64,000 bases of DNA from Corynebacterium heidelbergense (GTDB taxonomy: Bacteria; Actinomycetota; Actinomycetes; Mycobacteriales; Mycobacteriaceae), in NCBI RefSeq assembly GCF_028609845.1, contig NZ_CP063191.1, positions 2,232,001 through 2,296,000 of the forward strand, in the 5' to 3' direction. The notes beneath the pieces are model-generated. The model saw only the letters and a program-made list of their open reading frames with translations. It made no database searches and was not told the DNA's origin. Made by a program: the position numbers and the translations under genes. Positions 25,412 through 34,292 of the stretch are shown here, piece by piece; positions within the stretch are counted from its first letter, which is position 1, and each line of letters starts with the position of its first letter.

Positions 25412-26824
25412 ATGAGACTCGAAACGAGCACAAAGACACTCACCGGTTGGGGCCGCACCTCCCCCACCACAGCTCAAGTGCTGTCCACGAGGGACGTGGA
25501 CGTTATTGCTGCGGCCGTGGCCCAGGTGGCCGACAGCAACGCGGATAAGCCCACCCACCTGCAGCGCGGCGTCATCGCCCGCGGTATGGGCCGGAGCTAC
25601 GGGGACCCCGCCATGAACGCCGGCGGCCTGGTCATCGACATGCAAGAGCTCAACGAGATTCACAACATCGACCCGGATACCGCCATCGTGGACGTGGACG
25701 CCGGCGTGACCCTGGATCAGTTGATGAAGGCCGCCCTGCCCTACGGCCTGTGGGTGCCCGTGCTGCCCGGGACCCGCCAGGTCACCGTGGGAGGGGCAAT
25801 CGGCCCGGATATCCACGGCAAGAACCACCACTCTGCGGGCTCCTTCGGTGACCACGTCACCAGCCTGGAACTGCTGGTCGCCGACGGTCGAGTGCTCCAC
25901 CTCGAACCCGAGGGCTCCCCGGATGACCCCACGGGGGAGTTGTTCTGGGCCACCATCGGCGGCATGGGGCTGACCGGCATTATTCTACGGGCCAGCATCA
26001 AGATGACCCGCACCGAAACCGCCTACTTCATCGCGGACGGGGACCGCACCCAGTCCCTGGAGGAGACCATCGAATTCCACTCCGACGGCTCCGAGAAGAA
26101 CTACACCTATTCTTCCGCGTGGTTTGACGCGATCAGCGCCCCGCCGAAGTTGGGCCGCGCCGCCATTTCCCGAGGCAGTCTGGCCACCCTAGAGCAGCTC
26201 AAGGAGCTCAGTCCGAAGCTGGCCAAGGACCCGCTAAAGTTCAACGCTCCCCAACTGGCCACCGTGCCGGACATCTTCCCGAACTTCACGATGAACAAGC
26301 TGTCCATGATCGCCGTGGGCGAGCTGTGGTGGCTGAAGTCCGGGACCTACCGCAACCAGGTGCAGAACCTCACGCAGTTTTACCAACCCTTGGACCTCAT
26401 CGGGGAGTGGAACCGCGGATACGGCGCCAAGGGCTTTCTGCAGTACCAGTTCGTTGTACCCACGGAAGCTGTGGAGCCGTTCAAGCAGATCGTGCGGGAC
26501 ATCCAAACCTCCGGGCACTACTCCGCTCTCAACGTCTTCAAACTCTTCGGCAAGGGCAACCGAGCCCCGCTCTCCTACCCCATGCCGGGTTGGAACGTGT
26601 GCGTGGACTTCCCGATCAAGAAGGGCCTCGGGGCCTTCCTGGACGAGCTGGACCAGCGGGTCATGGAGTTTGGCGGGCGGCTGTACCTAGCCAAGGAATC
26701 CCGCACCAGCGCGGAGAACTTCCACAAGATGTACCCCGGACTGCCCGGGTGGTTGGAGACCCGGCGGCGCATCGACCCGACCGGCATATTCGCCTCCGAC
26801 ATGTCCCGCCGACTGGAGCTCTAA
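25412..26824 (+). CDS. dprE1: Decaprenylphosphoryl-beta-D-ribose 2-oxidase
   Basis: FAD oxidase that, with DprE2, epimerises decaprenyl-phospho-ribose to decaprenyl-phospho-arabinose, the only arabinose donor for arabinogalactan. The protein is 470 aa. The VAO-type FAD domain has [17 protein letters not shown] and [20 protein letters not shown]. In the substrate domain Cys397 in [10 protein letters not shown] corresponds to the cysteine trapped by benzothiazinones in M. tuberculosis. dprE2 follows after 99 bp with its own strong ribosome site. No aftA gene follows, unlike the mycobacterial order. Confidence 0.95.
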   Translation: MRLETSTKTLTGWGRTSPTTAQVLSTRDVDVIAAAVAQVADSNADKPTHLQRGVIARGMGRSYGDPAMNAGGLVIDMQELNEIHNIDPDTAIVDVDAGVTLDQLMKAALPYGLWVPVLPGTRQVTVGGAIGPDIHGKNHHSAGSFGDHVTSLELLVADGRVLHLEPEGSPDDPTGELFWATIGGMGLTGIILRASIKMTRTETAYFIADGDRTQSLEETIEFHSDGSEKNYTYSSAWFDAISAPPKLGRAAISRGSLATLEQLKELSPKLAKDPLKFNAPQLATVPDIFPNFTMNKLSMIAVGELWWLKSGTYRNQVQNLTQFYQPLDLIGEWNRGYGAKGFLQYQFVVPTEAVEPFKQIVRDIQTSGHYSALNVFKLFGKGNRAPLSYPMPGWNVCVDFPIKKGLGAFLDELDQRVMEFGGRLYLAKESRTSAENFHKMYPGLPGWLETRRRIDPTGIFASDMSRRLEL

Positions 26825-26923
26825 CACAGGGGCTAATCGGCCCCGAGGAGGGCTTGCCCCCCTCCCCGCACCTCTCATCCACTCTCAGAACACGCACCAG
26901 CACCAACGCACCTAGGAGAATCA

Positions 26924-27682
26924 ATGATCGACGCCGTGGGTAAACCCCAAACCATCCTGCTCCTCGGCGGGGCCTCGGACATGGGCCTAGCAGTCGTAGA
27001 GGAGTTCCTGTCCCGAGGCCCGGCGCGCGTCATCCTCGCCGCCCGGGATAGCGAGGACCTCACCAGCGCAACCGAGCGGGTTAAGGCCGCCGGGGCTTCC
27101 GAAGTCACACCAGTAAAGTTCGACGCGGTTGACTTCGCCTCCCACCCTGCGGTCTTTGACGAGATCTGGGCCCAGGGGGACGTGGACCTGGCCATCGTGG
27201 CCTTCGGCATCCTTGGGGATAATGAGCAGCAGTGGCAGGACCAGCGCCAGGCCGTCCTCGCAGCTCAGGTGAACTACACGGGCCCGGTGAGCGTGGGTGT
27301 GCTGCTAGCGGAGAAGATGAGGCGGCAGGGCCACGGGCAGATTGTGGTGTTCTCCTCCGTGGCCGGGGAGATGGTTCGCCGCTCCAACTTTGTCTACGGT
27401 TCCGCGAAGGCGGGTGTGGACGGCTTCTACCGGATGCTGGGGGAGGCTCTGCGCGGCACTGGCGTGAAGGTTCTCACGGTCCGCCCGGGTCAGGCCCGCA
27501 CAAACATGACGAAGCACCTCGACGATGCACCCCTCACGGTGGATAAAGAGGACGTCGCCCGGGCTATTGGCAAGGCAGTGGATAACCGCAAGACCCTGAT
27601 CTGGGTACATCCCCTGTTCCAGCCGATCATGCTTATCCTCAAGCACCTGCCTATGTTCGTCATCCGCAAGCTGCCCCTGTAA
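26924..27682 (+). CDS. dprE2: Decaprenylphosphoryl-2-keto-ribose reductase
   Basis: A 252-residue short-chain dehydrogenase that reduces the keto intermediate made by DprE1. It shows LLGGASDMG for NAD(P)H binding, VVFSSVAGE and the catalytic YGSAK (Tyr and Lys), and ends in a hydrophobic helix (PMLILKHLPMFVIRKLPL). A TAGGAG site precedes the ATG. A hairpin follows 33 bp after the stop, suggesting the dprE1-dprE2 transcript ends here. Confidence 0.95.
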   Translation: MIDAVGKPQTILLLGGASDMGLAVVEEFLSRGPARVILAARDSEDLTSATERVKAAGASEVTPVKFDAVDFASHPAVFDEIWAQGDVDLAIVAFGILGDNEQQWQDQRQAVLAAQVNYTGPVSVGVLLAEKMRRQGHGQIVVFSSVAGEMVRRSNFVYGSAKAGVDGFYRMLGEALRGTGVKVLTVRPGQARTNMTKHLDDAPLTVDKEDVARAIGKAVDNRKTLIWVHPLFQPIMLILKHLPMFVIRKLPL

Positions 27683-27714
27683 CTGGCCGCCCAGATGGTT
27701 TGGCGGGTATCCCA

Positions 27715-27741
27715 GGTGCCCAGGCGCGGGGGGTGGGCACC
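27715..27741 (+). terminator. Hairpin after dprE2
   Basis: GGTGCCCA and TGGGCACC form a perfect 8-bp stem with an 11-nt loop. No T-run follows, so it is only a possible terminator. The 304 bp between dprE2 and the lipoprotein gene hold this hairpin and the inverted repeat at 27836-27854 but no gene. Confidence 0.4.
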
Positions 27742-27835
27742 ACACAGGAGGGAGTGAAGCCAATATACCGACTCCGTTGCCACCCACCGACCCAATGTCG
27801 AGCTGTAGATTCCCTGGCATGGTTGTATGGATAGG

Positions 27836-27854
27836 GTTTGCATACTCTGCAAAC
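27836..27854. promoter_or_regulatory. Perfect inverted repeat upstream of the lipoprotein gene
   Basis: GTTTGCA and TGCAAAC flank a 5-nt spacer, about 133 bp before the ATG at 27987. It has the size of a dimeric repressor site; the protein that binds it is unknown. Confidence 0.4.
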
Positions 27855-27986
27855 ATGGGTGGCGGGCCCGCCCGGCTCGGCCGTACCGGTCCGGTCCATT
27901 CGTAGACCACCCCCCTCCCCTGCCTAGCTTCCCCCATTCAACTCCCACTGACCCCCATTCCTTTCCCCGCTTTGGAGCCTCCCCAC

Positions 27987-29429
27987 ATGCGCAAGACCCT
28001 CGGTGTCCTCGCTGCCACTTCCGCCGCCGCCCTCCTCGCGGCTTGTTCCAGCTTCGGCGATGATCTCCCCCAGCTAGACGTGTCCAAGCCGGAGGTCCTC
28101 GCCGACAAGGATCGCTCCGGCGTGGACGTCTCCCAGCGCTTCTTCGATAACGCCCCCGCCGCCGTGGTCACCGGCACCAACCCCGCGGACAAGGACCGGG
28201 CCACGAAGCTCGCCGTGGACGCGGGAGTACCCCTGTTGACCGTCACGCCCGAGACGCGGGATGCCGTCAGCGCGGAAATTGGGCGCCTGGGGGCCGGGAA
28301 GGTTGTGGCCGTCGATTCTTCCGGGGAGGCCAAGAATGTTCCGCTCCCCGGGGGCAAGGATGTCTCTATTGAGGACGCCACCTCCACCGACGTGGACGTA
28401 CCGCACAAGGACCACAAGAATTCCTTCCCCCCGGTCCTCGTGACGGGTCAGACTAGCCCCGCCGCTTCCGCCACCGCGCGGGCTGCGGGTGCCGAACTTA
28501 CCAACCTGGCCTACCCGGACCCCCGAGTCTCCAAGGAGGCCTCTGACCTAGTCAAGGACAAGAACCCCCTGGCCCTGGGGTCCCAGTTCGGCTCTAGCGA
28601 AAAGTTGGCGGGGGAGATGTCCATGACCGGCAATGGGGAGCTGCCCGGTGGCGGGGAGCTCGTCTTCCCCGGTCGCCGCATGATCGCCCTCTACGGGCAC
28701 CCCTCCGGACCGGCCCTCGGTGCGATGGGCGAGCAGGACCCGCAGGCCTCCGTCAAGCGGGTGCAGGACCTGTGCGAGCAGTACAAACAGTTCGCCCAGG
28801 AGCCGGTGATTCCCGCTTTCGAGATCATCGCCACTGTCGCGGCCTCCGAGCCCGGACCCGATGGAAACTTCACCAATGAGAGCGACGTCAGCGAGCTGCG
28901 CCCCTATGTGGACGCCATCACGAAGGCCGGCGGGTATGCAGTGCTAGACCTACAGCCCGGCCGGGGCAGCTTCCTGGAACAGGCCAAGCTCTACGAGGAA
29001 CTTTTGAAGCAACCCAACGTGGGCCTTGCTCTTGACCCAGAGTGGAAGATCGGCCCCGGAGAGATGCCAATGCAGCGCGTAGGTAGCGCGGAAGCCGCCG
29101 AGATCAACGAGGCCTCCCAGTGGCTGTCCACCTTGGTCCGCGACAATAAGCTTCCCCAGAAGGCGCTCGTCATTCACCAGTTCCAGTTGCAGATGCTGCG
29201 CGACCGGGAGCAGATCGACACCAACCACCCCGAACTTGCCTTCGTGCTGCACGCCGACGGTCACGGTACGACAGAAGAGAAGTTCGAGACCTGGAATGTC
29301 ATGCGCCAGGACTTGGACCCGGCCTTCTTCATGGCCTGGAAGAACTTCTTCGATGAGGACAAGCCCATGTTTGACCCCCAGCAGACCATGGACGTGCAGC
29401 CCCGCCCCTGGTTCGTGTCCTACCAGTAG
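27987..29429 (+). CDS. Lipoprotein with CWB2-like N-terminal part and TIM-barrel-like C-terminal part
   Basis: A 480-residue exported lipoprotein. The signal ends in the lipobox LLAAC (Cys about residue 20). Residues ~50-190 carry two repeats resembling cell-wall-binding repeat 2 (AAVVTGTNPADKDRATKLAVDAGVPLL-type, here shortened). The C-terminal ~270 residues look like a TIM barrel, with LDLQPGRG, LALDPEWK and VLHADGHG. A TTTGGAG site supports the ATG at 27987. It may bind or modify wall glycans; the enzymatic role is inference. Confidence 0.7.
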   Translation: MRKTLGVLAATSAAALLAACSSFGDDLPQLDVSKPEVLADKDRSGVDVSQRFFDNAPAAVVTGTNPADKDRATKLAVDAGVPLLTVTPETRDAVSAEIGRLGAGKVVAVDSSGEAKNVPLPGGKDVSIEDATSTDVDVPHKDHKNSFPPVLVTGQTSPAASATARAAGAELTNLAYPDPRVSKEASDLVKDKNPLALGSQFGSSEKLAGEMSMTGNGELPGGGELVFPGRRMIALYGHPSGPALGAMGEQDPQASVKRVQDLCEQYKQFAQEPVIPAFEIIATVAASEPGPDGNFTNESDVSELRPYVDAITKAGGYAVLDLQPGRGSFLEQAKLYEELLKQPNVGLALDPEWKIGPGEMPMQRVGSAEAAEINEASQWLSTLVRDNKLPQKALVIHQFQLQMLRDREQIDTNHPELAFVLHADGHGTTEEKFETWNVMRQDLDPAFFMAWKNFFDEDKPMFDPQQTMDVQPRPWFVSYQ

Positions 29430-29440
29430 CTCGGCGCTAC

Positions 29441-30958
29441 TTACTGGCTTTCGTCGCGAGCGTCGAAGCGGATGAAAACCACAATAGCCAACGCCACCAG
29501 GCTCAGCCCCGCCGCGACCGCGAAGGCCAAACCCACTCCGCGGGCAATGGCGTCCTGCTGCGACACAGCGCCCGCGGAGGCGGCCCCGAGGGTCATGATC
29601 GCGACGAACACCGCCGTGCCCACTCCCCCTGCCACCTGTTGGAAAGAGTTGACGATCGCCTGGCCGTGAGCCGCGATCCGATCCGGCACGGAGGCCAGGG
29701 CATTACTCATCATGGGTGTGAGTACCAGGGCCACGCCGGCATTGAGCGCGATCGCACAGACCATGAGGTACCACAGCGCCGCGGTGGAACCCATGGCGGC
29801 CATGCCCACGAGGGACAGGCTAAGAAGGGCGGCTCCGGGGATGGTGAGGATGCGCGTGCCCCTGGCGTCGTAAATACGACCCACCACCGGGCCCAACAGC
29901 GCCATGACAATACCGCCCGGCAGGGAGATCAACCCCGTGGCCAATTTGGACAACCCCACCACCTGCTGGGCATAAATGGGGATAAGAATGATGAACGCGA
30001 ACAGCAGGCCGAAGCTGAGTAGCAGCACGACGGTAGAGAACACGAAGTTCCGATCGCCCAGCGGCTCCAGGTTCAACAGTGGGCCGGGGCCCCTCCCGGC
30101 CTCCTCGGCACGGGCCAAGGAGCGCTGCCGCCGGAAGAAAACGCCGAGGATGAGCACCCCCACGACCAGGAGGCACACCCTACCCATCGGGAACCCGTTC
30201 GCAAGCTGGGACAAGCCAGCCAGCCCGTAGATCGCGGTGGCGAACCCCACCGCAGACAGCAGGACGCTCGGCACATCCAGGCCGGGGCGGGTGGGCTCCG
30301 TGAAGTTCCGGATGAGCCACAGCCCCGCGATGAAGGAGGCAAGAACCAGAGGCAGCATGGCCAGGAAAATCCACCGCCAACTGCCGGTCTGCAGAATGAG
30401 GCCGGACACGGCCGGGCCCACGGCCGGAGCGACCGCGATGACCACGCTCACCAGCCCAAAGACCTGGCCGCGGCGCTCGATGGGCACGAGCTGCATGATG
30501 GTCGTCATCAACATCGGCAGGACCAGGGCCGTGCCGGAGGCTTGGATGATGCGGGCCAGCAGAAGAATCGGGAAGGCCGGTGCCGCCGCGGCCAACACCG
30601 TGCCCGCTAAAAACAGCGACAGCGCCGCGACATAGACCCGGCGCAGCGTGAAGCGGGAGAGGATGTATCCCGTCATAGGGATTACCACCGCCATCGTGAG
30701 CATGAAGCCCGTGCTCAGCCACTGCGCGGACTCGGCGGAGACCCGGAAGTAGCGCATGAGCTCCGGCAGTGCTACGGACAGGGTGGTTTCGTTAAGAATC
30801 ACCACGAAGGCCGCCACCACCAGCACCCCGATGAGCAGACGGGCGTTCGGTGCCGGGCTGCCGCTGGGGGTGTTTGGGTCACCGGCGGCGCCGGAAACAC
30901 TCGGGGTGGGGTTATTCAGATTCGGGCTGTTCAGCCCCGGGGTTGTCTCTACCCTCAC
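29441..30958 (-). CDS. MFS multidrug exporter, DHA2 (EmrB/QacA) type
   Basis: A 14-helix major facilitator after a ~40-residue disordered N-terminus. The first helix has VVILNETTLSVALPELMRYF, followed by QWLSTGFMLTMAVVIPMTGYILSRF with the motif A-like loop, and VVIAVAPAVGPAVSGLIL (motif C). This matches proton-driven DHA2 drug exporters. The GTG at 30958 has GGTGG just upstream; a GTG at 30967 is the alternative. Either start lies inside the end of pspA (about 47 bp overlap), so expression probably depends on pspA. Confidence 0.83.
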   Translation of the reverse strand: MRVETTPGLNSPNLNNPTPSVSGAAGDPNTPSGSPAPNARLLIGVLVVAAFVVILNETTLSVALPELMRYFRVSAESAQWLSTGFMLTMAVVIPMTGYILSRFTLRRVYVAALSLFLAGTVLAAAAPAFPILLLARIIQASGTALVLPMLMTTIMQLVPIERRGQVFGLVSVVIAVAPAVGPAVSGLILQTGSWRWIFLAMLPLVLASFIAGLWLIRNFTEPTRPGLDVPSVLLSAVGFATAIYGLAGLSQLANGFPMGRVCLLVVGVLILGVFFRRQRSLARAEEAGRGPGPLLNLEPLGDRNFVFSTVVLLLSFGLLFAFIILIPIYAQQVVGLSKLATGLISLPGGIVMALLGPVVGRIYDARGTRILTIPGAALLSLSLVGMAAMGSTAALWYLMVCAIALNAGVALVLTPMMSNALASVPDRIAAHGQAIVNSFQQVAGGVGTAVFVAIMTLGAASAGAVSQQDAIARGVGLAFAVAAGLSLVALAIVVFIRFDARDESQ

Positions 30959-31712
30959 GTGATCCACCGCTGGTCAATTCGCCTTTCTTCATCTCCGCGC
31001 GAATCTGCTCCAGGCGGGAGTTCGCGCGCATATCCGTGCTCGCCGCGGCAACCTCGTCCATCCGGCCCTGCACCGAATCCTGGACTAGCTCCTGGGATCC
31101 CAGGGCCGTGGCGTAGCGTTGCTCGATCTTGTCGCGGACCTGATCCAAGGTGGGCACGCTGGCATCTGGGTCCGTCCCCGTGATGCTATCCATCTGCTGA
31201 ATGGACTGAGCCGTGGCCTCCTGCATCTTGGCCTGGTCCGCCTGAGCACGCAGTTCGGAGATCTGTCCCAGTTGCTCCTGGAGCCGCGCGTCTGACTGCT
31301 GCTGCTGCGCGGCGGCCTGCTCTGCTGCGGCCTTAGCCCCGGCGTGCATCTGCTTGGTCTCGTCGATCTGCTGCTCAACCGAAACTAATTGCGATGCTAA
31401 CAGTGCTGCGGTTTGGTTGAGCTGCTGGGCCTTGGCGGCATCCCCGGCGGCCTGGGCGGCATCGGCCTGCATCATCGCAGACTTCGCGTTGTCCTGCAGG
31501 CGGGCGGCATCCTCCTGCAGGCGACTGAGCTTCATCTCGAGCTGGCGGCAATTGCCGATGACGGCGGCCGCCTGCTCCGTGATGGCTCGATGCTGGCGGC
31601 GGGCCTCGTCCGCAGCTTGTTGGATTTGCACCTTGGGGTCGGCGTTCTCGTCAATCTTCGCGTCGAGGGACTGGGTGAGATACTTCCAGCCCTTAGAGAA
31701 GGGGTTCGGCAT
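30912..31712 (-). CDS. pspA: PspA/IM30 family membrane-stress protein
   Basis: A 266-residue, almost wholly helical coiled-coil protein of the PspA/Vipp1 family. The N-terminus is MPNPFSKGWKYLTQSLDAKI, and long Gln/Ala-rich coiled coil runs from about residue 25 to 185. These ESCRT-III-like proteins coat and stabilise damaged membranes. The C-terminus is disordered (SREGRDNPGAEQPESE). An AAGGAG site lies upstream of the ATG. No pspBC or clear Psp regulator is nearby, and the tail overlaps the MFS start. Confidence 0.88.
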   Translation of the reverse strand: MPNPFSKGWKYLTQSLDAKIDENADPKVQIQQAADEARRQHRAITEQAAAVIGNCRQLEMKLSRLQEDAARLQDNAKSAMMQADAAQAAGDAAKAQQLNQTAALLASQLVSVEQQIDETKQMHAGAKAAAEQAAAQQQQSDARLQEQLGQISELRAQADQAKMQEATAQSIQQMDSITGTDPDASVPTLDQVRDKIEQRYATALGSQELVQDSVQGRMDEVAAASTDMRANSRLEQIRAEMKKGELTSGGSREGRDNPGAEQPESE

Positions 31713-31981
31713 GGCGGGAGGGGCTCCTTACGTGGTTATAGGTGGTTGGTGTGTCGAAGGAATGCTACCGGGTACCGGGGTGGGGTGTGGGTTTCGCGCT
31801 GGGCTTGGCTTCTACAGCAGAAAAACGGGGCTTGTATTCAACCGGAATTGAACATTTGCTCGGGTGATCCTGGCATTGGCCTGAAATACCTAAACGCTTT
31901 TCATTTCCAACAGCGGCCTTTAGGAGACCAATTTATCCCTCTGAACAGCGAGAATAGGCTCCGTCATCGCATACCCCGTTG

Positions 31982-32030
31982 TTGCTATGGGGCGGCTAGA
32001 TAGCTGCTGAAACTTACATACCCATAGCAA
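31982..32030. promoter_or_regulatory. Widely spaced perfect 10-bp inverted repeat upstream of the alcohol dehydrogenase
   Basis: TTGCTATGGG (31982-31991) and CCCATAGCAA (32021-32030) are perfect arms 29 nt apart, ending 30 bp before the -10 hexamer TAGACT. It may be a pair of operators or a leader-region hairpin. The rest of the 361-bp gap between pspA and the alcohol dehydrogenase shows no gene. Confidence 0.45.
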
Positions 32031-32060
32031 TAGGGACCGAGGCCGCAGCGGTGACCAGCG

Positions 32061-32066
32061 TAGACT
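32061..32066 (+). promoter_or_regulatory. -10 hexamer TAGACT for the alcohol dehydrogenase
   Basis: TAGACT lies 7 nt before the ATG at 32074 with no Shine-Dalgarno, fitting a leaderless transcript. Confidence 0.45.
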
Positions 32067-32073
32067 CGCATCC

Positions 32074-33117
32074 ATGGATGTTGCATGCTACCAAGCTCCC
32101 GGGGCCGGAGAGCCCCTAGTCAAGGCCACCCTCACCCGGCGCGAACTGCGCGACGACGACTGCCTGCTGGAAATCGAATGGGCCGGAATTTGCCACTCCG
32201 ATATCCACACTGTCAACGGGGACTGGCCACACGATAACTTCCCCCTCACCCCCGGACACGAAATCATCGGCAAAATCGTGGACACCGGCAGCGCCGTGAA
32301 AAAATTCGCCAAGGGCGACACGGTCGGCATCGGCTGCCTCGTCGACTCCTGCGGCCACTGCGATCCCTGCGAACAGGGCCAGGAAAACTACTGCGCCAAC
32401 GGTGCCACCGGCACCTACAACGGCGTGGACCGCCACGACGGCACCATCACCCAGGGCGGCTACTCCACCCACATCGTCTGCCGGGAAGACTTTCTCGTCC
32501 GCATCCCGGAGAACATGGACAACCTCGCCGGAGCCACTCCCCTGCTGTGCGCCGGCATCACCACTTACTCCCCGCTGCGGCACTGGGGCGTTGGCCCCGG
32601 CTCCAAGGTGGGCATCATCGGCATGGGCGGCCTAGGCCACGTCGCCGTGAAGCTGGCCAATGCCATGGGCGCGGAGGTCACCGTCTTCTCCCACAGCCTG
32701 TCCAAGAAGGACGACGGCATGAAGTTCGGTGCCAAGAACTACGTGGCCACCGCCGACGAGGGCTTCAACGAGCCCTACAAGAGCCACTTCGACCTCATCC
32801 TCAACACCGTCTCCGCCCCCCTGGACCTCCAGCCGTTCGCGGAAATGCTGGCGCTGGACGGCACCCTCTGCCTGCTGGGCTTGCCCCCCAAGCCGGTAGA
32901 GATGGCCGGGCCGCTGCTCGTCGGTAAGCGCCGCAGCCTCGCCGGTTCCGCCATCGGTGGGATCCAGGAAACCCAAGAGATGATCGACTTCTGCGCCGAG
33001 CACGACATCAGCGCCGAGGTAGAGGTCATCCCCGCGGAGAAAATCAACGAGGCCTACGAGCGGGTCTTGGACTCCGACGTCCGGTACCGCTTCGTCATCG
33101 ACGCCGCGACCTTCTAG
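32074..33117 (+). CDS. NAD(P)-dependent zinc alcohol dehydrogenase, cinnamyl-alcohol-dehydrogenase type
   Basis: A 347-residue medium-chain alcohol/aldehyde reductase. Catalytic zinc ligands are Cys40 (GICHSD) and His62-Glu63 (GHE); structural zinc ligands are Cys93, 96, 99 and 107. The nucleotide site IIGMGGLGH is around residue 180. It resembles YahK/AdhC enzymes that reduce a broad range of aldehydes with NADPH. A terminator follows. The upstream inverted repeat suggests control by a dedicated regulator. Confidence 0.9.
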   Translation: MDVACYQAPGAGEPLVKATLTRRELRDDDCLLEIEWAGICHSDIHTVNGDWPHDNFPLTPGHEIIGKIVDTGSAVKKFAKGDTVGIGCLVDSCGHCDPCEQGQENYCANGATGTYNGVDRHDGTITQGGYSTHIVCREDFLVRIPENMDNLAGATPLLCAGITTYSPLRHWGVGPGSKVGIIGMGGLGHVAVKLANAMGAEVTVFSHSLSKKDDGMKFGAKNYVATADEGFNEPYKSHFDLILNTVSAPLDLQPFAEMLALDGTLCLLGLPPKPVEMAGPLLVGKRRSLAGSAIGGIQETQEMIDFCAEHDISAEVEVIPAEKINEAYERVLDSDVRYRFVIDAATF

Positions 33118-33145
33118 GGCCTTCTAGTCCATCCCCCTCATTCCC

Positions 33146-33192
33146 CCGGCCAGTTGCCTCTCCCCCTGTGGCTGCTGGCCGGTTTTCTTTTT
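33146..33192 (+). terminator. Rho-independent terminator after the alcohol dehydrogenase
   Basis: CCGGCCAG and CTGGCCGG form a perfect 8-bp stem, followed directly by TTTTCTTTTT on the plus strand. Confidence 0.9.
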
Positions 33193-33208
33193 GCTGGCCC
33201 TGTTCTTG

Positions 33209-33589
33209 CTAGCCCTGCTCTTCCTGGCCGGCTTGCTGCTCAGCGATCTGGGCGCGAACATCGTCCATGTTCAGTGCCTCCGCCTGCGCGATGAGATCCT
33301 CTAGCGCCTGCGGGGGCATGAGCCCGGCCTCCCTAGCCAGTAGCACCCCATCGCGGAACATCATCAGCGTGGGAATGGACTGCACCTGCAACGCCGCGGA
33401 AAGCTCCTGGTTGGCCTCCGTGTCGACCTTGCCGAAGGTGTAGTTCTCGTACTTCTCCGAGACCTGCTCGAAGATCGGGCCGAACCGCTTACACGGCCCG
33501 CACCATTCCGCCCAGAAATCCAGCAAGACAATGCCGTTCTGTTCCACGGTGCTCTTGAAGTTCTCGGACGTAATTTCCTTCGTTGCCAC
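33209..33589 (-). CDS. Thioredoxin
   Basis: A 126-residue thioredoxin with the active site WCGPC (Cys30, Cys33), FWAEWCGPC and the cis-proline loop SIPTL. The C-terminal ~20 residues (MDDVRAQIAEQQAGQEEQG) extend past the usual fold. The GTG at 33589 has an AGGAGGG site about 6 nt upstream; the longer reading to 33652 lacks one. It is single and not next to trxB. It reduces disulfides in cytosolic partner proteins. Confidence 0.92.
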   Translation of the reverse strand: MATKEITSENFKSTVEQNGIVLLDFWAEWCGPCKRFGPIFEQVSEKYENYTFGKVDTEANQELSAALQVQSIPTLMMFRDGVLLAREAGLMPPQALEDLIAQAEALNMDDVRAQIAEQQAGQEEQG

Positions 33590-33771
33590 GGCGGGCCCTC
33601 CTGACCTAGTTCGCTTCACACACGTTCTCGCGTGCGTATCGGCCTTCAACACTAACCGGCTAGGGGGCTATTCCCGTGCGGCGGCGGGGTGCTGGGGGTG
33701 TTGGGCGGGCAGGTGGACCGTGGGGGGTAGGCAGGTGAGCAATTCGTCACCCGGTGCGTCTTGGGGTGCGC

Positions 33772-33777
33772 TAATTT
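33772..33777 (+). promoter_or_regulatory. -10 hexamer TAATTT for the DUF4442 gene
   Basis: TAATTT lies 8 nt before the ATG at 33786, and no Shine-Dalgarno is visible. Confidence 0.4.
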
Positions 33778-33785
33778 GGTGTTTC

Positions 33786-34292
33786 ATGGGTTCTCAATAC
33801 GACGCCAACTACAACCCCTCCAACACTTATAAGCTGTGGCAGAAGTGGTCCAAGAAGCCCTTCGGTTCCCGCATCTTCTCCCTCGGCGCGAGCCTGTGGG
33901 CCCCTTACTTCGTGACGGTCCTCCCCCACGTGCACGAGATGCGTCCGGGCTACGCCAAGGTGCACGTGCCCAAGTGGTGGCTGGTGAACAACCACATCGG
34001 TACCTTCCATGCCATCGCCGCCTGCAATGCCGCGGAGATGGCCATGGGGATGCTGGCGGAGGCCTCTCTGCCCAGCACCCACCGGTGGCTGCCGATGGGC
34101 ATGCGCACCCAGTACAAGGCCAAGACAAAGGGGGCTCTCACGGCAACGGCAACGGCCGAGCTCCCCGATTTCTCCACGATCACTCGGGAGAGCGGTGGAC
34201 AGAAAGTGCCGGTGATCATCCATTTTGAGGACGCGGAGGGCAAGGAATCCGTCTACGCCGAAATCGATATCTGGGTTACCGCCAAAAAGTAA
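33786..34292 (+). CDS. DUF4442 hotdog-fold protein (possible acyl-CoA thioesterase)
   Basis: A 168-residue protein with the hotdog pattern: RPGYAKVHVPKWWLVNNHIGTFHAIAACNAAEMAMGM (the N-x-x-G-T-x-H core before the long helix), then two late beta strands (ATATAELPDF, VIIHFEDAEGK). This matches the DUF4442 group of hotdog proteins, often tentatively called acyl-CoA thioesterases. The end overlaps the converging crcB gene by 17 bp. The substrate is unknown; fatty-acid or mycolate metabolism is a guess. Confidence 0.75.
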   Translation: MGSQYDANYNPSNTYKLWQKWSKKPFGSRIFSLGASLWAPYFVTVLPHVHEMRPGYAKVHVPKWWLVNNHIGTFHAIAACNAAEMAMGMLAEASLPSTHRWLPMGMRTQYKAKTKGALTATATAELPDFSTITRESGGQKVPVIIHFEDAEGKESVYAEIDIWVTAKK

